A stretch of 64,000 nt of DNA from Pectinophora gossypiella (GCF_024362695.1 NC_065419.1:6572678-6636677), one strand, 5' to 3'. Positions 24,884-36,454 are shown, counted from the stretch's first letter. Notes: a model not told the origin generated them from the letters alone. Made by a program: numbers and translations.

Positions 24884-27612
24884 GTCGATAGGAATATCTA
24901 CCTACGTAGGTAAAATATTTAACTTTAATCGACGATGGCTCTATTGGTTTTAGTTATGTTTGTCATTATAAATGGGATAGTCAGAGGTACATCTGTCGCA
25001 AGATTAACGTAGTACGGTCACGAGTACTAATATGTATACACTTTGATACCATGTCGCATTAACTTTTTCCACAAATTGACCCGTAAGTCTTATAAAATGT
25101 CAAATATGTTACTGCGACAGGGTTCCAAAGTGGGTATATTATATTGCTCATGACTGTACCCAAACGTCACCGCGTTAAGTTTTACCTAGACCAACGCGCT
25201 ACGTGGGTAACGTGAAATACTTATACATGTAAGTTGAACGCTTGTCGCAATTTCTAAAATAAAGAGTTGTACCTTTTCTCCCTATTCGTTACTAAGATAT
25301 ATAATAGTAGGTAACTTCAATCGGGATGTCTAGTTTGTATGTATACTTAACTCTCTTCTCGCGTAGAAATAACCAAATTTTATCTATACGCGATTTATAT
25401 TGTCACAGTGATCTTGTGTTTATTCAATAAAGTTATTAGTAGTCATTGCATATCCTTGTCCACGTCTTGTCGCTCTGCTAGCCTCAATAGGGATTTCAGA
25501 CGCGGATTTATGTATGTTTGTATGAACTTTAGAATACGTGGTTACAAACTTATATAAGCTCTAATATTATATCTTCAAGAATTTCACATTTATCGACAAT
25601 GCTCTCGCGGTTACGTCACTAGAATTTATGAAATGTAATTTTCCGTAGGGAAGTCGGTAACATTTGTAGCTTTTCCGAGATTCCGGAGAATTGCGATCTG
25701 TGGCCGGAGTGCCGGAGAACCGGAGTGCCGGAGATCTGCCCGCTACGTTTAAATTACGCCGTGGCTTTTTATAATATCCCGAGCAACTTGTTTTGCACCG
25801 TTTCGCTTGTATATAAAAGTTATGTTGAAAAGAGCGCATTTGTTCGAGAATTTGTAGTTTGGTTACGTCATGTGCGTTTAGTTTTAAAGAGGCGTGTTTT
25901 TGGATTCATTAATGGGGATGCACCTTTATGCCATAAATATTTCTCAATTGCGAAGTGTTATAAATGCAAATTGACATCGCAGCAGCAAGAAAGATTAAGA
26001 AACTTGCATCTATTAACAACTATTCCAAAAGATTCTTCATACTTACTTGCAATTCTTGTCATTTAAAATCACTAAAATTAATATACAATATCATAATCTC
26101 TTCTGACGACATTGATTAACTTCAATTACTAATTTACTAGTCTCCTAAAACCTCAATCAGTAATTGTCGCTAACAGTTTTCGTATAATACTCAAAGTAAT
26201 GGCGGGTAATATCTCTAATCTGACCCCTTGAATATATGGTGGCAAGTGTCCATGCAATGTATCCTTGGTTGGATTCCATCGATGACTGATTGCCGACATG
26301 TGCTACCGACTGCTAACTCATCGTCTACGCCGCTAGGGCGCTAGGGTTACCAACATTATAAAGTTTGAGTTCTGATTTTGCAACTTTCAAATCCGGTTCG
26401 AAACTCTGTGATTCTGAATATGCATGTCTAGATTTCCTAAGAAAGCGTGTTGTATCTACATCTGTGAGATTTATTTACTTATCGTCAGAAGATATTGTGA
26501 TTTATTGAATTAAGAATCTATATGTCTTATACATCTTGCGACCTCATCAACCGAATATGTTGTAAGAGATGTACATAATTTTATAAATATTTATCAGATG
26601 ATATCGACAGTTACTAGAATATATTCTTTAATTATGAATTATATTAAAATTGGCCTGAAGACGTGACTAAACAAAGCAGTGAGGAACAAGTTCAAAATGC
26701 CAAATCTTCAACGTTTATTTCCAATTAGCAACACAAGATATCATTCCATGACTTGAGTTCCATTATTTCCGTAATAATTTCGCCAGCCCTGACCAAGACG
26801 AGGGTTCCCTAAGATAATTATCTTTTTTACAGTGCGCACCCAGTTTTAATAACGTGATAAATGCTGCGGAAGGCTTGTCACTGACGCGTAAGAAGGGATC
26901 TCGACCCACTTGTGATTAATACCATCACTTGTTACCTCAATTTTATTACGCAACAGATGTTTTTTATATTTTCCAAACAATTTTCTTAATATTTTTCCCT
27001 TCACGGATATGATAAAGCCGGAATTGTGTTTTAATTTTACGCCGAATTAGCCACCTTGTTCTGACTATTCATGTACTTATTACAATGATCAATTACATTT
27101 CTAAATTATTTACTTACTTTATATTTTATGTCTAATGTTAGTAATCAATTTGTGTTTAGAGTTTTATATCGCGACCTCAATTTGTATTTTAAGTTTTTAA
27201 ATTAATGTAGTAATTTCAATAAGTATAATATTTTATGAGCGTCATTACAGTAACATTGTTTAATAAAGTGATAGTAGCATATTTTGTTAGCATTTCAGAA
27301 AATACTTACCTACCTCATTTAAAAACTATAATGTTTTGAAAGTAACAATCAAAATATTTTTATGATAACGCTAAATAAAATTCTTTTCTTTAGCGGTTTT
27401 TATTATTTGTTTGATTGCTTAGTTTGAAACTGAGCAATAGTATACTGACTTACTTAAGTTCAAAGACTTTGAAAACATGTTCAGAGTGTCCAGTCCATAA
27501 AAATATGTCTTTTTAGACATATGTCTTAATATTGTAAGTAATATTAGGTTTTAGGGGCGTGTCGGATAGAATAAGCACTCACTTTGCTCCTCCCACAAAA
27601 AAAAAAACGCAT

Positions 27613-27621
27613 TGTGGGAAA
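27613..27621 (+). promoter_or_regulatory. Su(H)/CSL consensus site
   Basis: TGTGGGAAA matches the YGTGRGAAM binding consensus for the Notch-pathway factor Su(H). It is a single site in an intron, so chance occurrence is likely; noted because fly Hamlet acts with the Notch pathway. Confidence 0.15.
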
Positions 27622-27946
27622 CTGCGTGTTTCCGCACCATGAGCCTTGTACCTTCTTTCATCTTTGACCTTTCAGCGTTTCATTTCATTACCACGTGACC
27701 AAACAGTAGTCACGTTATAAAAATGCCTTAAAGATTAAAAACTTTTCGAAGCCTCATAATATTACACCTTTCACAGTCTCGACACACAGAACATTGTGAA
27801 CAATGAAAACTTTTGTTTACTTTAAGTCAAGTAAGGGCAAATAAAATATAAGTAATAGGTAACTCGCTGTTAATTATGTTTTGTTTCCTTTCCTTTATGC
27901 TCAATATAGAAAATTTCCGAATTGCAAATATTTATAGGAAATGTGT

Positions 27947-28237
27947 TGAGGAGCTCGGTGGCGCAGCGGTTCACGCGCTCGGTCTGCGATTGTTGAAGTT
28001 AAGCAACTTTCGCAAACGCCGGTCATAGGATGGGTAACCACAAAAAAAAAGTTTTCTTCTCGAGCGCCTCCGTGCTTCGGAAGGCACGTTAAGCCGTTGG
28101 TCCCAGCTGTATTAGCAGTCGTTAATTACCATCAATCCGCACTGGGCCCGCGTGATGGTTTAAGGCCCGTTCTCCCTATCCATCCATAGGGAAGGCCCGT
28201 GCCCCAGCAGTGGGGATGTTAATGGGCTGATGATGAT
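27947..28237 (+). mobile_element. SINE-C (tRNA/5S-like chimeric head), full length
   Basis: The head has an A-box-like TGGCGCAGCGG (27959-27969). The 5S-rRNA-like internal control elements GAAGTTAAGCAAC (27995-28007) and GGATGGGTAACCA (28028-28040) follow. Then come a short A-run, the core GTGCTTCGGAAGGCACGTTA, and a tail CCCCAGCAGTGGGGATG ending in GATGATGATA. A Pol III-transcribed SINE is the best explanation; it is not a 5S gene. Confidence 0.85.
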
Positions 28238-29128
28238 AGGAAATGTTATCCTTTCTTCATACTTCGAGGCTTTTTTGGTAGAAGGAGGGATAAAGAAGAA
28301 AAGTTAATCTTTCAGCGGCATATTCACTTTGCGCTGAAGTACTCTTTAGCAGTCATTATAGTGTGCTGTATTACGCTTATTAATTATAGTACTTTCTAGA
28401 TTGATTTATTAAAAAGATACCTTTTTACCGGCTTCAGTCAATCGTTTCCTGCTCTACGTAAATAAATACGCCTGACAAAAAAAAACTTATTAGTTAGGAT
28501 ATAGAATTAAAAGGGTTATTTTATTTTTCTTCACTCCTTTTATATTTCTCCTTTTACAAAAAAAAATGCATCACACAATTGACACTCCGACCGAAGTGCA
28601 ATTTTTTTGTTTTGGTTTCCCGAAGGGCAAGGCAAAGGGAACTATACCCATACAGCCAAGTCTTATGTATTTTTTTTTATATTATAACCTCTAAACAGTT
28701 CTACTCACTTTCCTAGATACTTACATACCAACTTCTTTCTACAAACCCTCGCTCATAAGTTCATAACCTTATTTGGAAACACATATTATGTCCAAATCGA
28801 TCCGTAAATATAGACAGAGTATCCTACTTGTTTACTGAAGCAATAGATCAAGTTTAAAAGCTGTAATTTTGTGGAACAAACAGAGGGCTATCAAAAAGGT
28901 ACACATCTTCATAAAATAGCGCCTATTACGGACTTTATGCTATGATGACTCAATCGAATGTATGCAGAAGGGAATTTGAAGTGTCTGCCGCAAATTGTAG
29001 GTTAGGGGCGAATTACACTTGTTTTACTTTGTGGTAAAAAATTGTTGTTGGAACACCCATCGTGATTATTTATCGTAAACATTCGTTAATGATTTTTAGT
29101 ACTTAATCTACTTTACTAGTATGTACAT

Positions 29129-29510
29129 ATCTTAGGGACGGTACTGAAAAGTATCGGCGTCCGAAGGACGTAATATACGATCCCGACGACCTGATTACTC
29201 TAGCCATAGAGGCATCCAATCAGCTCGCGACACGAAACACTTCAGGACCCCGATACCGACCCCGCCGTCGTGGTCGACGATTTCCCGGATTCAGCGCTTA
29301 TCGCTATCGACCCACTAGGGTCGATTAATTCTTTCAAATAATTTTCCTCTCAGACGACGCCCTGAGCCGAGGTTCGCGGCCATCTGGGCACTCTATGGCC
29401 TGTTGTCTTAAACTTTGTACCGGGTGAGAGCCTTCAGCGCTCCCCATTTGTCCGGCCAAGTAGTTAATGCCATCTGCGGCAAATCTACAGTAAGTCACGT
29501 CAAAAAAAAG
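29129..29510 (+). mobile_element. Jockey, ~380-bp 3' end
   Basis: Starts CTTAGGGACGGTACTGAAAA (equivalent to 5068 in the longer copy) and ends GTAAGTCACGTCAAAAAAA. The last 60 codons of the RT frame are readable (KYRRPKDVIYDPDD). Imperfect flanking AGTATG(T/C)-type duplications are seen. Confidence 0.85.
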
Positions 29511-29550
29511 TATGCTCATGCTCATAAGATATAATGAAAGATATAATTTA

Positions 29551-29760
29551 TAAGACTCCGTGGTCTAGTGGCTAGAGCGTGAGGCGACACGATCTGGAGG
29601 TCCCGGTTCGATTCACGATGGGGACATTGTCAAAATCACTTTGTGTGACTGTCATTTGTTTGGTCTAGGGCATTGCAAGATCCGTGCTTCGGAGAGCCCG
29701 TTAAGTAAAAGCACCCGCAGTGGAGCAGCGTGAGTGTGCTCTATACCTCTGTAATCTAAA
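29551..29760 (+). mobile_element. SINE-B, 3'-shortened
   Basis: tRNA-like head GACTCCGTGGTCTAGTGGCT with B-box CGGTTCGATTC. The middle CCGTGCTTCGGAGAG is followed by the SINE-B tail GCAGTGGAGCAGCGTGAGTG. It ends before the CCCAGCAGTGGGACG terminus. Confidence 0.8.
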
Positions 29761-30636
29761 AATCGAAAAACTCAAAATGTGTAGTAGAATGACCTTAGCT
29801 GCGTTGTTATTAGTAGTAAAGCGTGTTCATAATCACGCAAATAAAAAAATATCTCAGTAATAAAATTTAAATCAACCCTTGACACCTAAAATTAAATCGT
29901 CATGCGTGGGGTGGACTGATAAATGGACAAGCTGACGACCCCGAATCTGCCTGACAAGGACTAATAGCGCCATCTATTGTCGAACACCGATGTCCTTTAC
30001 CGTTAATGGTATCAACCAACATCACCAGGTGTCGCTTTTTACAAATATATTTCTATTAAAACTGCCATTTATTACACTTTTTACATGAATTTTCCGTCTT
30101 TACTATAGTTTCAATATTTATGTTAACATTGTATTGTATTTTTATTGTTGTAATAACAACATTTTGAAATACATAGAAACCTTTTTTACTTCGCTATGCG
30201 CGAAGGTAGTTTGCAAGCTGCGATCTTAAGAAGTTCAGACGCTGGTTGTTAGATGGCGCTAAGACTGCACGTAATAACTAACTTTATTGTGATTTTCTAT
30301 TTGTTTAGCAAAATGGTTGTAAGTTTGTTTGATATCAAAATCTAAAAACAAGTATTATTGGGATGAATTTTTGAATCAAATTTCCTTTTTTGTTGTATTT
30401 TTACTCCAGAAAAACAACATTACATCGACTCTCCTAACAGAGAGTGAACTCTCTTATTATAAAATCTGATCTAATTAAACATATATGTACGGAATATTAT
30501 GTATTGTTCATACCGGTTGCATACTTATTATTATTATTAGTATAAACAAATAAGTATTTGATAATGCATCCTTGTATTCTGGGAGCTTTTGGAACTTTTA
30601 AGTACCGATCTATTTTAAACGGCTTATTACTACTAC

Positions 30637-30700
30637 CTACAATACAATACAAATACACTTTATTGCACCAAAATATAAAGAAATAATTACAAAAAGTTAC
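30637..30700 (-). repeat. LINE tail with TTGTATTGTAT terminus
   Basis: CAATACAATACAAATACACT, TTATTGCACCAAAATATAAA: reverse complement of the tail at 43547-43665. Confidence 0.65.
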
Positions 30701-30766
30701 CTATGTGTTTATTCATTAATTTATTCAAATTACAAAGGAATTATGAAAAATATTTTATATAGCATG

Positions 30767-31008
30767 TACAGGAAGTTAGTGACATCGTAATGAATAATGA
30801 GGGGGATGATTCAGACCATGATTCTGAGTTGATATCAAGGCGATTTCCCCGTCGGAAAATTCATGAAAATTTTATAGATTTTTTTTTAAATTAATTTCAG
30901 TTCTATACATTTGCGACGAAATATTGCACTTGATATCAACTCAGAATCAAGGTATGAATCATCCCTCAAAGTTTTAAACAATGTCACTAACACCCTATAT
31001 AACCTAGT
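30767..31008. mobile_element. MITE family D copy next to ham exon B
   Basis: Outer ends GGAAGTTAGTGACATCGTAA and TGTCACTAACACCCTATA are inverted repeats. Inner arms GGGGATGATTCAGACCATGA and TATGAATCATCCC pair as in the other copies. It ends ~50 bp before the exon B acceptor, inside the likely branch-point zone. Confidence 0.75.
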
Positions 31009-31059
31009 AGTCCCAGTATTTTCTAACCTATTCAAGTTTATGTGTTCTTTTACCATCAG

Positions 31060-31188
31060 GTCCTGGGCAAGAATGGTATCCGCGGTTGGCTGGATGGCTC
31101 AACAGAGAAGGGCAACTGGCTCAAGCTGGTCCGCTCCACCAACTACGGCCCAGACGTCAACGTGCAACACCTCTTGCTCGCTGGACAA
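31060..31188 (+). CDS. ham: ham exon B: middle of PR domain
   Basis: This exon is exactly 43 codons, phase 0 at both ends, with acceptor TACCATCAG|GTC and donor CAA|GTATGA. It reads VLGKNGIRGWLDGS, then NWLKLVRSTNYGPDVN, then VQHLLLAGQ. This is the part of the PR/SET fold containing the conserved 'W-x-x-(Y/L)-(V/I)-(R/N)' and 'N' positions of PRDM proteins. It is too short to be found by length alone; it is recognised by PR-domain similarity and by exact phase fit with exons A and C. A MITE copy ends about 50 bp upstream of the acceptor, and an inverted SINE pair starts about 150 bp after the donor. Confidence 0.93.
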
Positions 31189-31341
31189 GTATGATCGTCC
31201 ATTGTTTCTTTGTTATTGTTTTTAACCGACTTCAAAAAAGGAGGTTGTCATTTTGACCCGTATGTATGTATTATTGTTGGAATTGCATAATCCTCGTATG
31301 TGTTAGTTTGTGTGGGCTTCTAAACACGTGTTTCATAGGTA

Positions 31342-31575
31342 TCTTCTTCAATGGTGTGGGTTGTGAGGTGGATTACTAACTTCATCAATCCTGGTGTCAA
31401 GGTTACTATTGAGCCGGCAAAGGCCCCTGACATGACTCAATCAACGTAATCATTTTCTAGTCTCTAGTTAATTCAGTAGTAGTTGAGCCATGTCAGGTCT
31501 TTGGCGGTTCAATAATAACCCTGAGGGTTGCTGAGTTTGGTAATCCACCTCACAACCCACACTGCAAAAGAAGAG
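31342..31575. repeat. Inverted pair of SINE-A tails
   Basis: 31342-31440 is a minus-strand SINE-A tail and 31473-31575 a plus-strand one, separated by about 30 bp. The arms share GGGTTGTGAGGTGGATTA and its complement, and CCATGTCAGGTCTTTGGCGG with its counterpart. RNA could fold into a ~100-bp hairpin. Confidence 0.8.
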
Positions 31576-32159
31576 ACTTGATCCGATAAAATCCCTTTAA
31601 AATACTTTAGCTATTTTTAATCAACTGCAAAACTGAAAATAATAAGTCATTAACCGAGATATTTGAAATCATAGTTCGCTTTTAAACTCAGTAATTACCT
31701 ACGTCACTATCAACCCTCATACAATCGCGTCTTTGTGGTGCTACCCCAATAAAATTTGAATGTGGAACGTTGGCAACTTCCGGTGACAGAAAATCGGTGT
31801 TCGACTGAACAACTGTGCTCTCTTCCGGTCAATCGGAGGGGAGCCAACAGATGTGATCAGATCCACTCGTTACCGTTTCTGAGGTTAATATGCCGTTTTA
31901 TGTTGTGCCCCCGATAATGGTTTGTTAGGGTTTATAGGTTAGGTGGTATTATAATGACGTAATGTAGAGAATGTAGAAAATGTTACACAATACTTATGGT
32001 ACAAGGTTTGATAAAATGTGTAAGCATAATAAAATGTTACGTTTACAATTGTATTTGGTATGATGACATTATTTTACTACTATCATAAAGAAGTTGGTAC
32101 GCGACTATATGGTCTTGACTCTTAACTTGTAATTGGGTCGTGTACTAGGTACTAAGTTC

Positions 32160-32375
32160 AAGATAAATTTGATAACTAAATAAAGACATATCTAAAACAA
32201 ACGAAAAACATTTTCTTTTTTTCTATTTACTTAATTTATTTATGAATTTTAATCAAGAAAAACGTAATAATAAATCCGAAATTTTATCTTTTTTCTATGA
32301 CGTCACAGTGTGTTTTGACGTTTAGTAAAACGTAACTGATTTGACTAGTAGGAAAGTAGCCTTTTACTCTAATAT
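32160..32375 (+). repeat. Repeat family F copy 1
   Basis: AACTAAATAAAGACATATCTA, TTTTTTCTATGACGTCACAG, TGTTTTGACGTTTAG and AAACGTAACTGATTTGACTA recur in the same order at 55545-55725. Unclassified; no ORF. Confidence 0.65.
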
Positions 32376-32650
32376 TGTAAAGCCAGTTTGCGTCCTTCGC
32401 TGCTGTGCGATTATGTTCAACTCGTCATAACGGTGTAAGATTATGAGACATCGTAAAGTACTTTTCAAATGTCTATTTGTTGATACCTGAAAGTTAAAAC
32501 CCGTTCGTTTACTTTTCAAGCAGCACATAATTTCCATCCCGCCTTTTATTCATGCTTTTCTCAATCTGGTCAGTTTTGTACATAACAGTTTTGAAGTTTA
32601 TGGACGGCAGAATAGCTCTGGTCTAAACCAACTAACCCACGTGTTTCCAG

Positions 32651-32747
32651 GTATGGTACAAGGTGACGAAGGACGTCGCCTCAGGACAGGAGCTACTACT
32701 CGGGCCCAGGACTCCGCTGCCTCTGCAGGACGTCCTCACTACCCCTG
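32651..32747 (+). CDS. ham: ham exon C: end of PR domain
   Basis: Acceptor is GTGTTTCCAG|GTA and donor CCTG|GTGAGT; 32 codons plus one base (phase 1). The sequence VWYKVTKDVASGQELLLG is the C-terminal PR-domain strand-turn-strand, matching the family pattern 'xFYRxxxDIxxGEELLL'. Bases in a proline/leucine-rich tail (RTPLPLQDVLTTP) follow. Together, exons A-C give a complete PR domain of about 110 residues. The usual SET cofactor motifs are degenerate, as in all PR domains. PRDM3/16 are reported as H3K9 methyltransferases, but activity here cannot be judged from sequence. Confidence 0.92.
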
Positions 32748-32894
32748 GTGAGTTTCTTGTCTTTCAAGTGTGCTCATGAGCTCCATGAACTCATTACGCC
32801 TAGTTCTTTCTACCTGAGAACTACCATCATACTTGTGGTTGCGCGTTACCCAAAATTCGCACCAAGCGCTTCGCTACATCGTTTATAATGAGTA

Positions 32895-33020
32895 CGATCA
32901 ACGCGTAACGAGTGGAAAGCATTTCCGCTAAAGTGTCCTCTTCAACTTATAACTTGAGTTCCTTTAAGGCAAGACTGAATAGGCATCTTCTGGGTAAGCA
33001 CGTTACATCGTCGATACTTT
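32895..33020 (+). repeat. LINE reverse-transcriptase C-terminal fragment
   Basis: Translated plus strand reads SISAKVSSSTYNLSSFKARLNRHLLGKH, given here as SSSTYNLSSFKARLNRHLL. This is the typical C-terminal end of LINE RT proteins ('LxSFKxRLxxHLL'). Short and non-functional. Confidence 0.65.
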
Positions 33021-33845
33021 TTTAACCTCTCTACGAGGCAGAATGTTGGCTAGATCAAATTCATTTGATTTAAAAAAGACTGCAATTGCGATACTGATGG
33101 AATACTATTGAAGTTACCCTGAAAATGACATAATAAGCATATAAGCACGTATATAAGTGACATGAATCACGGTCACGCGTTCTTCACGCTCCGTCGTGTT
33201 CGGGGTGGAGTTAATTGGAGTCACCTGCCGGGGTAACGTGTGTGACCCTCACCTCTCCATTGCCATGAGTACATACTGTTTATTTGGTATAGGAGGTTCT
33301 GATTTTTGAAAAGGTATTTTGAACTACTCTGAACAACTGAGAAGTGGTTATAAGTCTTATTACCTGTCATAGGTTTTCTAAACCTTTATAAAAATATTTA
33401 TACCACTGCTTTTGTATACCTATTTATTACCTACGATAAAGTTTATTCAACGTCCTTTATAACTATAAAAACCAAGAGAAAAACACTTTTTAAATTGTCT
33501 AAATAAAAAAAATAAAAAAATGTTATATGTTTAATAAACCCAACACTAACAAACCAAAACCGTGCGTAGAAATATGACTATTAAACATATTCGTTAACCC
33601 TCTCTCGCACGCTGTAGATTACGAAACGCGGGGCGACGCGACACGACGCAATACGTACGGTGGCACACGCGCTGCGATGTTTAATTTAGATAAATCGCGA
33701 CGCGCGCCGCCCGCGCACAAAAATCACGCATATGTCGTATTATGGAGGGTGACCGGATAGGTTTGACAATGGGCTTACTGGAAGAGACTGACTTGATGGT
33801 TTAGGTAGGTTTAAGACTTTGGTTGGATTGTGAACTGGGCACCCT

Positions 33846-33900
33846 TTATATACTTTATTGCACTTAACAACTAGTTACATCACAAACAAGAAATGGACGT
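33846..33900 (-). mobile_element. 55-bp LINE-tail insertion nested in a Jockey tail
   Basis: The Jockey tail normally reads ACTGGGCACCCTCAGGCC. Here 55 bp containing TACTTTATTGCACTT (minus strand of the TTGTAT-tailed LINE) interrupts it, flanked by CACCCT on both sides (33840-33845, 33901-33906). Confidence 0.75.
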
Positions 33901-34018
33901 CACCCTCAGGCCTATTGTCTTAAACGTTGTACCGGGTGAGGGCCTTCAGCGCTCCCCATTTGTCCGGCCAAGTAGTTAATGCCATCCGCGGCAAATCTAC
34001 AATAACTCACGTCAAAAA
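33901..34018 (+). mobile_element. Jockey 3' tail, founder of the 99-bp tandem array
   Basis: CACCCTCAGGCCTATTGTCTT through TGTCCGGCCAAGTAGTTAAT to GTCAAAAAAAAAGG. Continues into the tandem array. Confidence 0.85.
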
Positions 34019-34418
34019 AAAAGGTTGGATTTTCTTTAGTAGGTTTTTGTTATATTACATTTCCAGCCAAGTAGTTAATGCCATTTGCGGCAAATCTACA
34101 ATAACTCACGTCAAAAAAAAAGGTTGAATTTTCTTTAGTAGGTTTTTGTTATATTACATTTCCAGCCAAGTAGTTAATGCCATCCGCGGCAAATCTACAA
34201 TAACTCACGTCAAAAAAAAAGGTTGGATTTTCTTTAGTAGGTTTTTGTTATATTACATTTCCAGCCAAGTAGTTAATGCCATTTGCGGCAAATCTACAAT
34301 AAGACACGTCAAAAAAAAAGGTTGGATTTTCTTTAGTAGGTTTTTGTTATATTACATTTCCAGCCAAGTAGTTAATGCCATTTGCGGCCAATCTACAATA
34401 AGACACGTCAAAAAATAA
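33967..34418 (+). repeat. 99-bp tandem repeat, about 4.6 copies
   Basis: GCCAAGTAGTTAATGCC starts at 33967, 34066, 34165, 34264 and 34363, exactly 99 bp apart. Each unit has the Jockey terminal ~50 bp, an A9-type run, then GGTTGGATTTTCTTTAGTAG and TTTTTGTTATATTACATTTCC. Variant bases (CCGCGGC/TTTGCGGC, ACTCACG/GACACG) alternate, which suggests duplication in blocks. As 99 is 33 codons, one frame stays open through the array; this is a by-product, not evidence of a gene. Confidence 0.92.
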
Positions 34419-34994
34419 TAATGTTACATTGCATGCCTTGAAGACAGTTTTGTCAACTTTTTATTTCTAGCGTACTCGACGAGACAAATATCCGATCTTC
34501 TAGTGATATTACAATAGTTACAGCTCAAAGGAATTTATTTTTTTAATGGTTTTCAATTGCCTACTTTATTTGTATTTTCAAAATATTTGTTAAGACGTCA
34601 CTGTAGAATAAAAGTATAAATCATGAAAAATCCTGAATTTTCCCATTTATTATAAAAGTAAAGACACGTTTTTTTCCAAACAGTTAAGCAATAGAGATAG
34701 GATTATTAAGGGATTTTAGACTATTATATTTTTTATAAAATAAGTCTCTTCTAGTTGTATTTACATAATAACACGAGGGTCTTCAGAGTTTCCTGGGCAC
34801 TTCCGCCGGCGACGCCAACGCAGCCGGCTCTCATGATTTATGCGATTTCAACTATATAATTACTGTGATTTTAATACAATTACCATCACCACCGCTGTCT
34901 GTACGTGCTTTTATGTCGCTTATTATTTGGTTCATAGATAATATTTTTTAATGTGGTTGACTCTAGATGGGTTAAACAAATGTAGGTAATCTAG

Positions 34995-35372
34995 CCCCGG
35001 TACTGGACTTGCACCAATGAGTTATTAATTCTTCTTCTTATCGTGTGAGTTGTGAGGTGAATTACCAACCCCATCAACCCTGGTGTCAGGGTTACTATTG
35101 ACCCGCCAAAGGGTGATTTGGCTCATGTTACGACTACTAACTTACATCAGAAAGTAGTAACCGGGACCAACAGCTTAACGTTAGTTATAAATTTACCGAT
35201 GGTGATACGGTTGGCTCGACCATTGCAGATGGTGATAAGGCTCGTCACCACCTATTGCGCTGTGTTACGGCTCTCCACCTATCTATCACGTTGGTCTAAC
35301 AGAAAGTTCGATGAGACGTGGGTACTTGTTGCGATGGAGGTACCTCTGACTACCCCACTAAGATATAGTCGT
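34995..35372 (+). repeat. Repeat family H copy interrupted by a SINE-A tail
   Basis: Family H left part (GGACTTGCACCAATGAGTTA) at 34995-35030 and right part (ACGGTTGGCTCGACCATTGC through GGAGGTACCTCTGACTACCC) at 35188-35372. Between them lies a minus-strand SINE-A tail (35033-35178). Confidence 0.7.
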
Positions 35373-35634
35373 AAGCTTATGTTATGTGTTATGTTAGGTT
35401 ATTGAAACTAAGGTTTAACTATAGCTGACAACGCCATGCTACGGTTATACACTATTAACCTCAACTGCGTTAGTGCCTACTGCCTGAACTTTGAACTCTA
35501 TTTGAACTTAAACTTTGCACCTACTTTGAAACGGCTCATACACCTTATTATCAAAGCTTTCTTAGGGTCTGAGACGTCGTAATAAGTTTACTACTAATTA
35601 CTAGATTGCTTTAAAATACATACACTATAATAAA

Positions 35635-35705
35635 AAAATAACTCTTTAAATATAATATATTTACGACTATAGAGTCGTCTATAGAGTATTTAAAGAGTTA
35701 TTTTT
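35635..35705. repeat. Inverted repeat (hairpin)
   Basis: Arms AAAAATAACTCTTTAAATA (35635-35653) and its exact complement at 35687-35705 enclose a second palindrome ACGACTATAGAGTCGT (35663-35678). It may be a tiny MITE. Confidence 0.7.
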
Positions 35706-36454
35706 GTCCCAATATGGCCCAATAGAGCTAATTAGAGGTGCAAAGGTGCAACCATTGCATGATGAACTAAGTACCCGCGTTTCACCGATTTTTCTGTTAG
35801 AGCAACATGTTAAACTCTATCATTTTAATAAGCCTCTACGTTTTGCAAATAGTTACTGCAGGCCAGTTTTATCTTCACTATGTACACAGCTGCATATAAT
35901 TTTACGTAGATATACCTACCTTCTTCTGACCACACCCAATTTATAGTAGGTAACTCTATTTCAAGGCCCCCCTTCAAAACGCTAAGGGGCTAGTGCCCTA
36001 AGTTCACCACAATATGCACCGGACGTGATACTATAAATTCAATATCTATTTGCTTCTAGGCCTTTGGCTGTTGTAACGTAATAAAATTAATAATATTGTG
36101 AAAACACCTCTTCCGAGGCTAGTTTCGTAGCTTAAATTAATTTAAATTTTGTACGCACCGTATTCGAATTTATAATTTATTAAGATTAGGTAATTACGGC
36201 GCGTGCGCGTATTAATAACGGCTTTATTTCATCTGTAAGTTCAGTCATTGGGTACCATCATACTGATATTCGTGTCTATTTTGTTTTGTGTGGATTAGGT
36301 GTATGTACAGTCATGAGCAATATAATGTACCCACCTTAGGACTCTGCTGCACTAACATATTTGACATTTAGTGAGACTTACAGTTCAATTTGTCAAAAAA
36401 GTTAATGTGACATGGTACCAAAGTGTATACATATTAATGCTCGTGACAGTACTG

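Larger units (their letters stand above)
13083..31059 (+). other. ham: ham intron A/B, 18.0 kb
   Basis: Starts GTAAGT and ends ATCAG. Contains old and young Jockey tails (15361, 24362, 24754, 29129), RTE-like LINE ends (16026, 22560), SINEs (27947, 29551), repeat families G and H (19588, 22918, 23979), a MITE (30767) and a LINE tail (30637). Stretches 13100-15190, 16700-18900, 25000-27900 and most of 20900-22500 show no repeat or gene that can be recognised. A small purine-rich tandem of CCGGAGTG-type units lies at 25700-25735. Confidence 0.8.
31189..32650 (+). other. ham: ham intron B/C, 1.46 kb
   Basis: Starts GTATGA and ends TTTCCAG. It carries an inverted pair of SINE tails (31342-31575) and one copy of repeat family F (32160-32375). 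The remainder (31600-32150) is unrecognised single-copy sequence with GC-richer patches around 31780-31870. Confidence 0.8.

Noticed and set aside
27613..27621. Notch-response enhancer around a Su(H) site
   Set aside because: Single consensus match without a paired site or bHLH motif nearby; expected by chance in a window of this size, so listed only as a weak site.
33927..34418. Repeat-containing protein or CRISPR-like array
   Set aside because: The 99-bp units are contiguous, have no unique spacers, and consist of a Jockey tail with A-runs. The open frame follows from the period being divisible by three.
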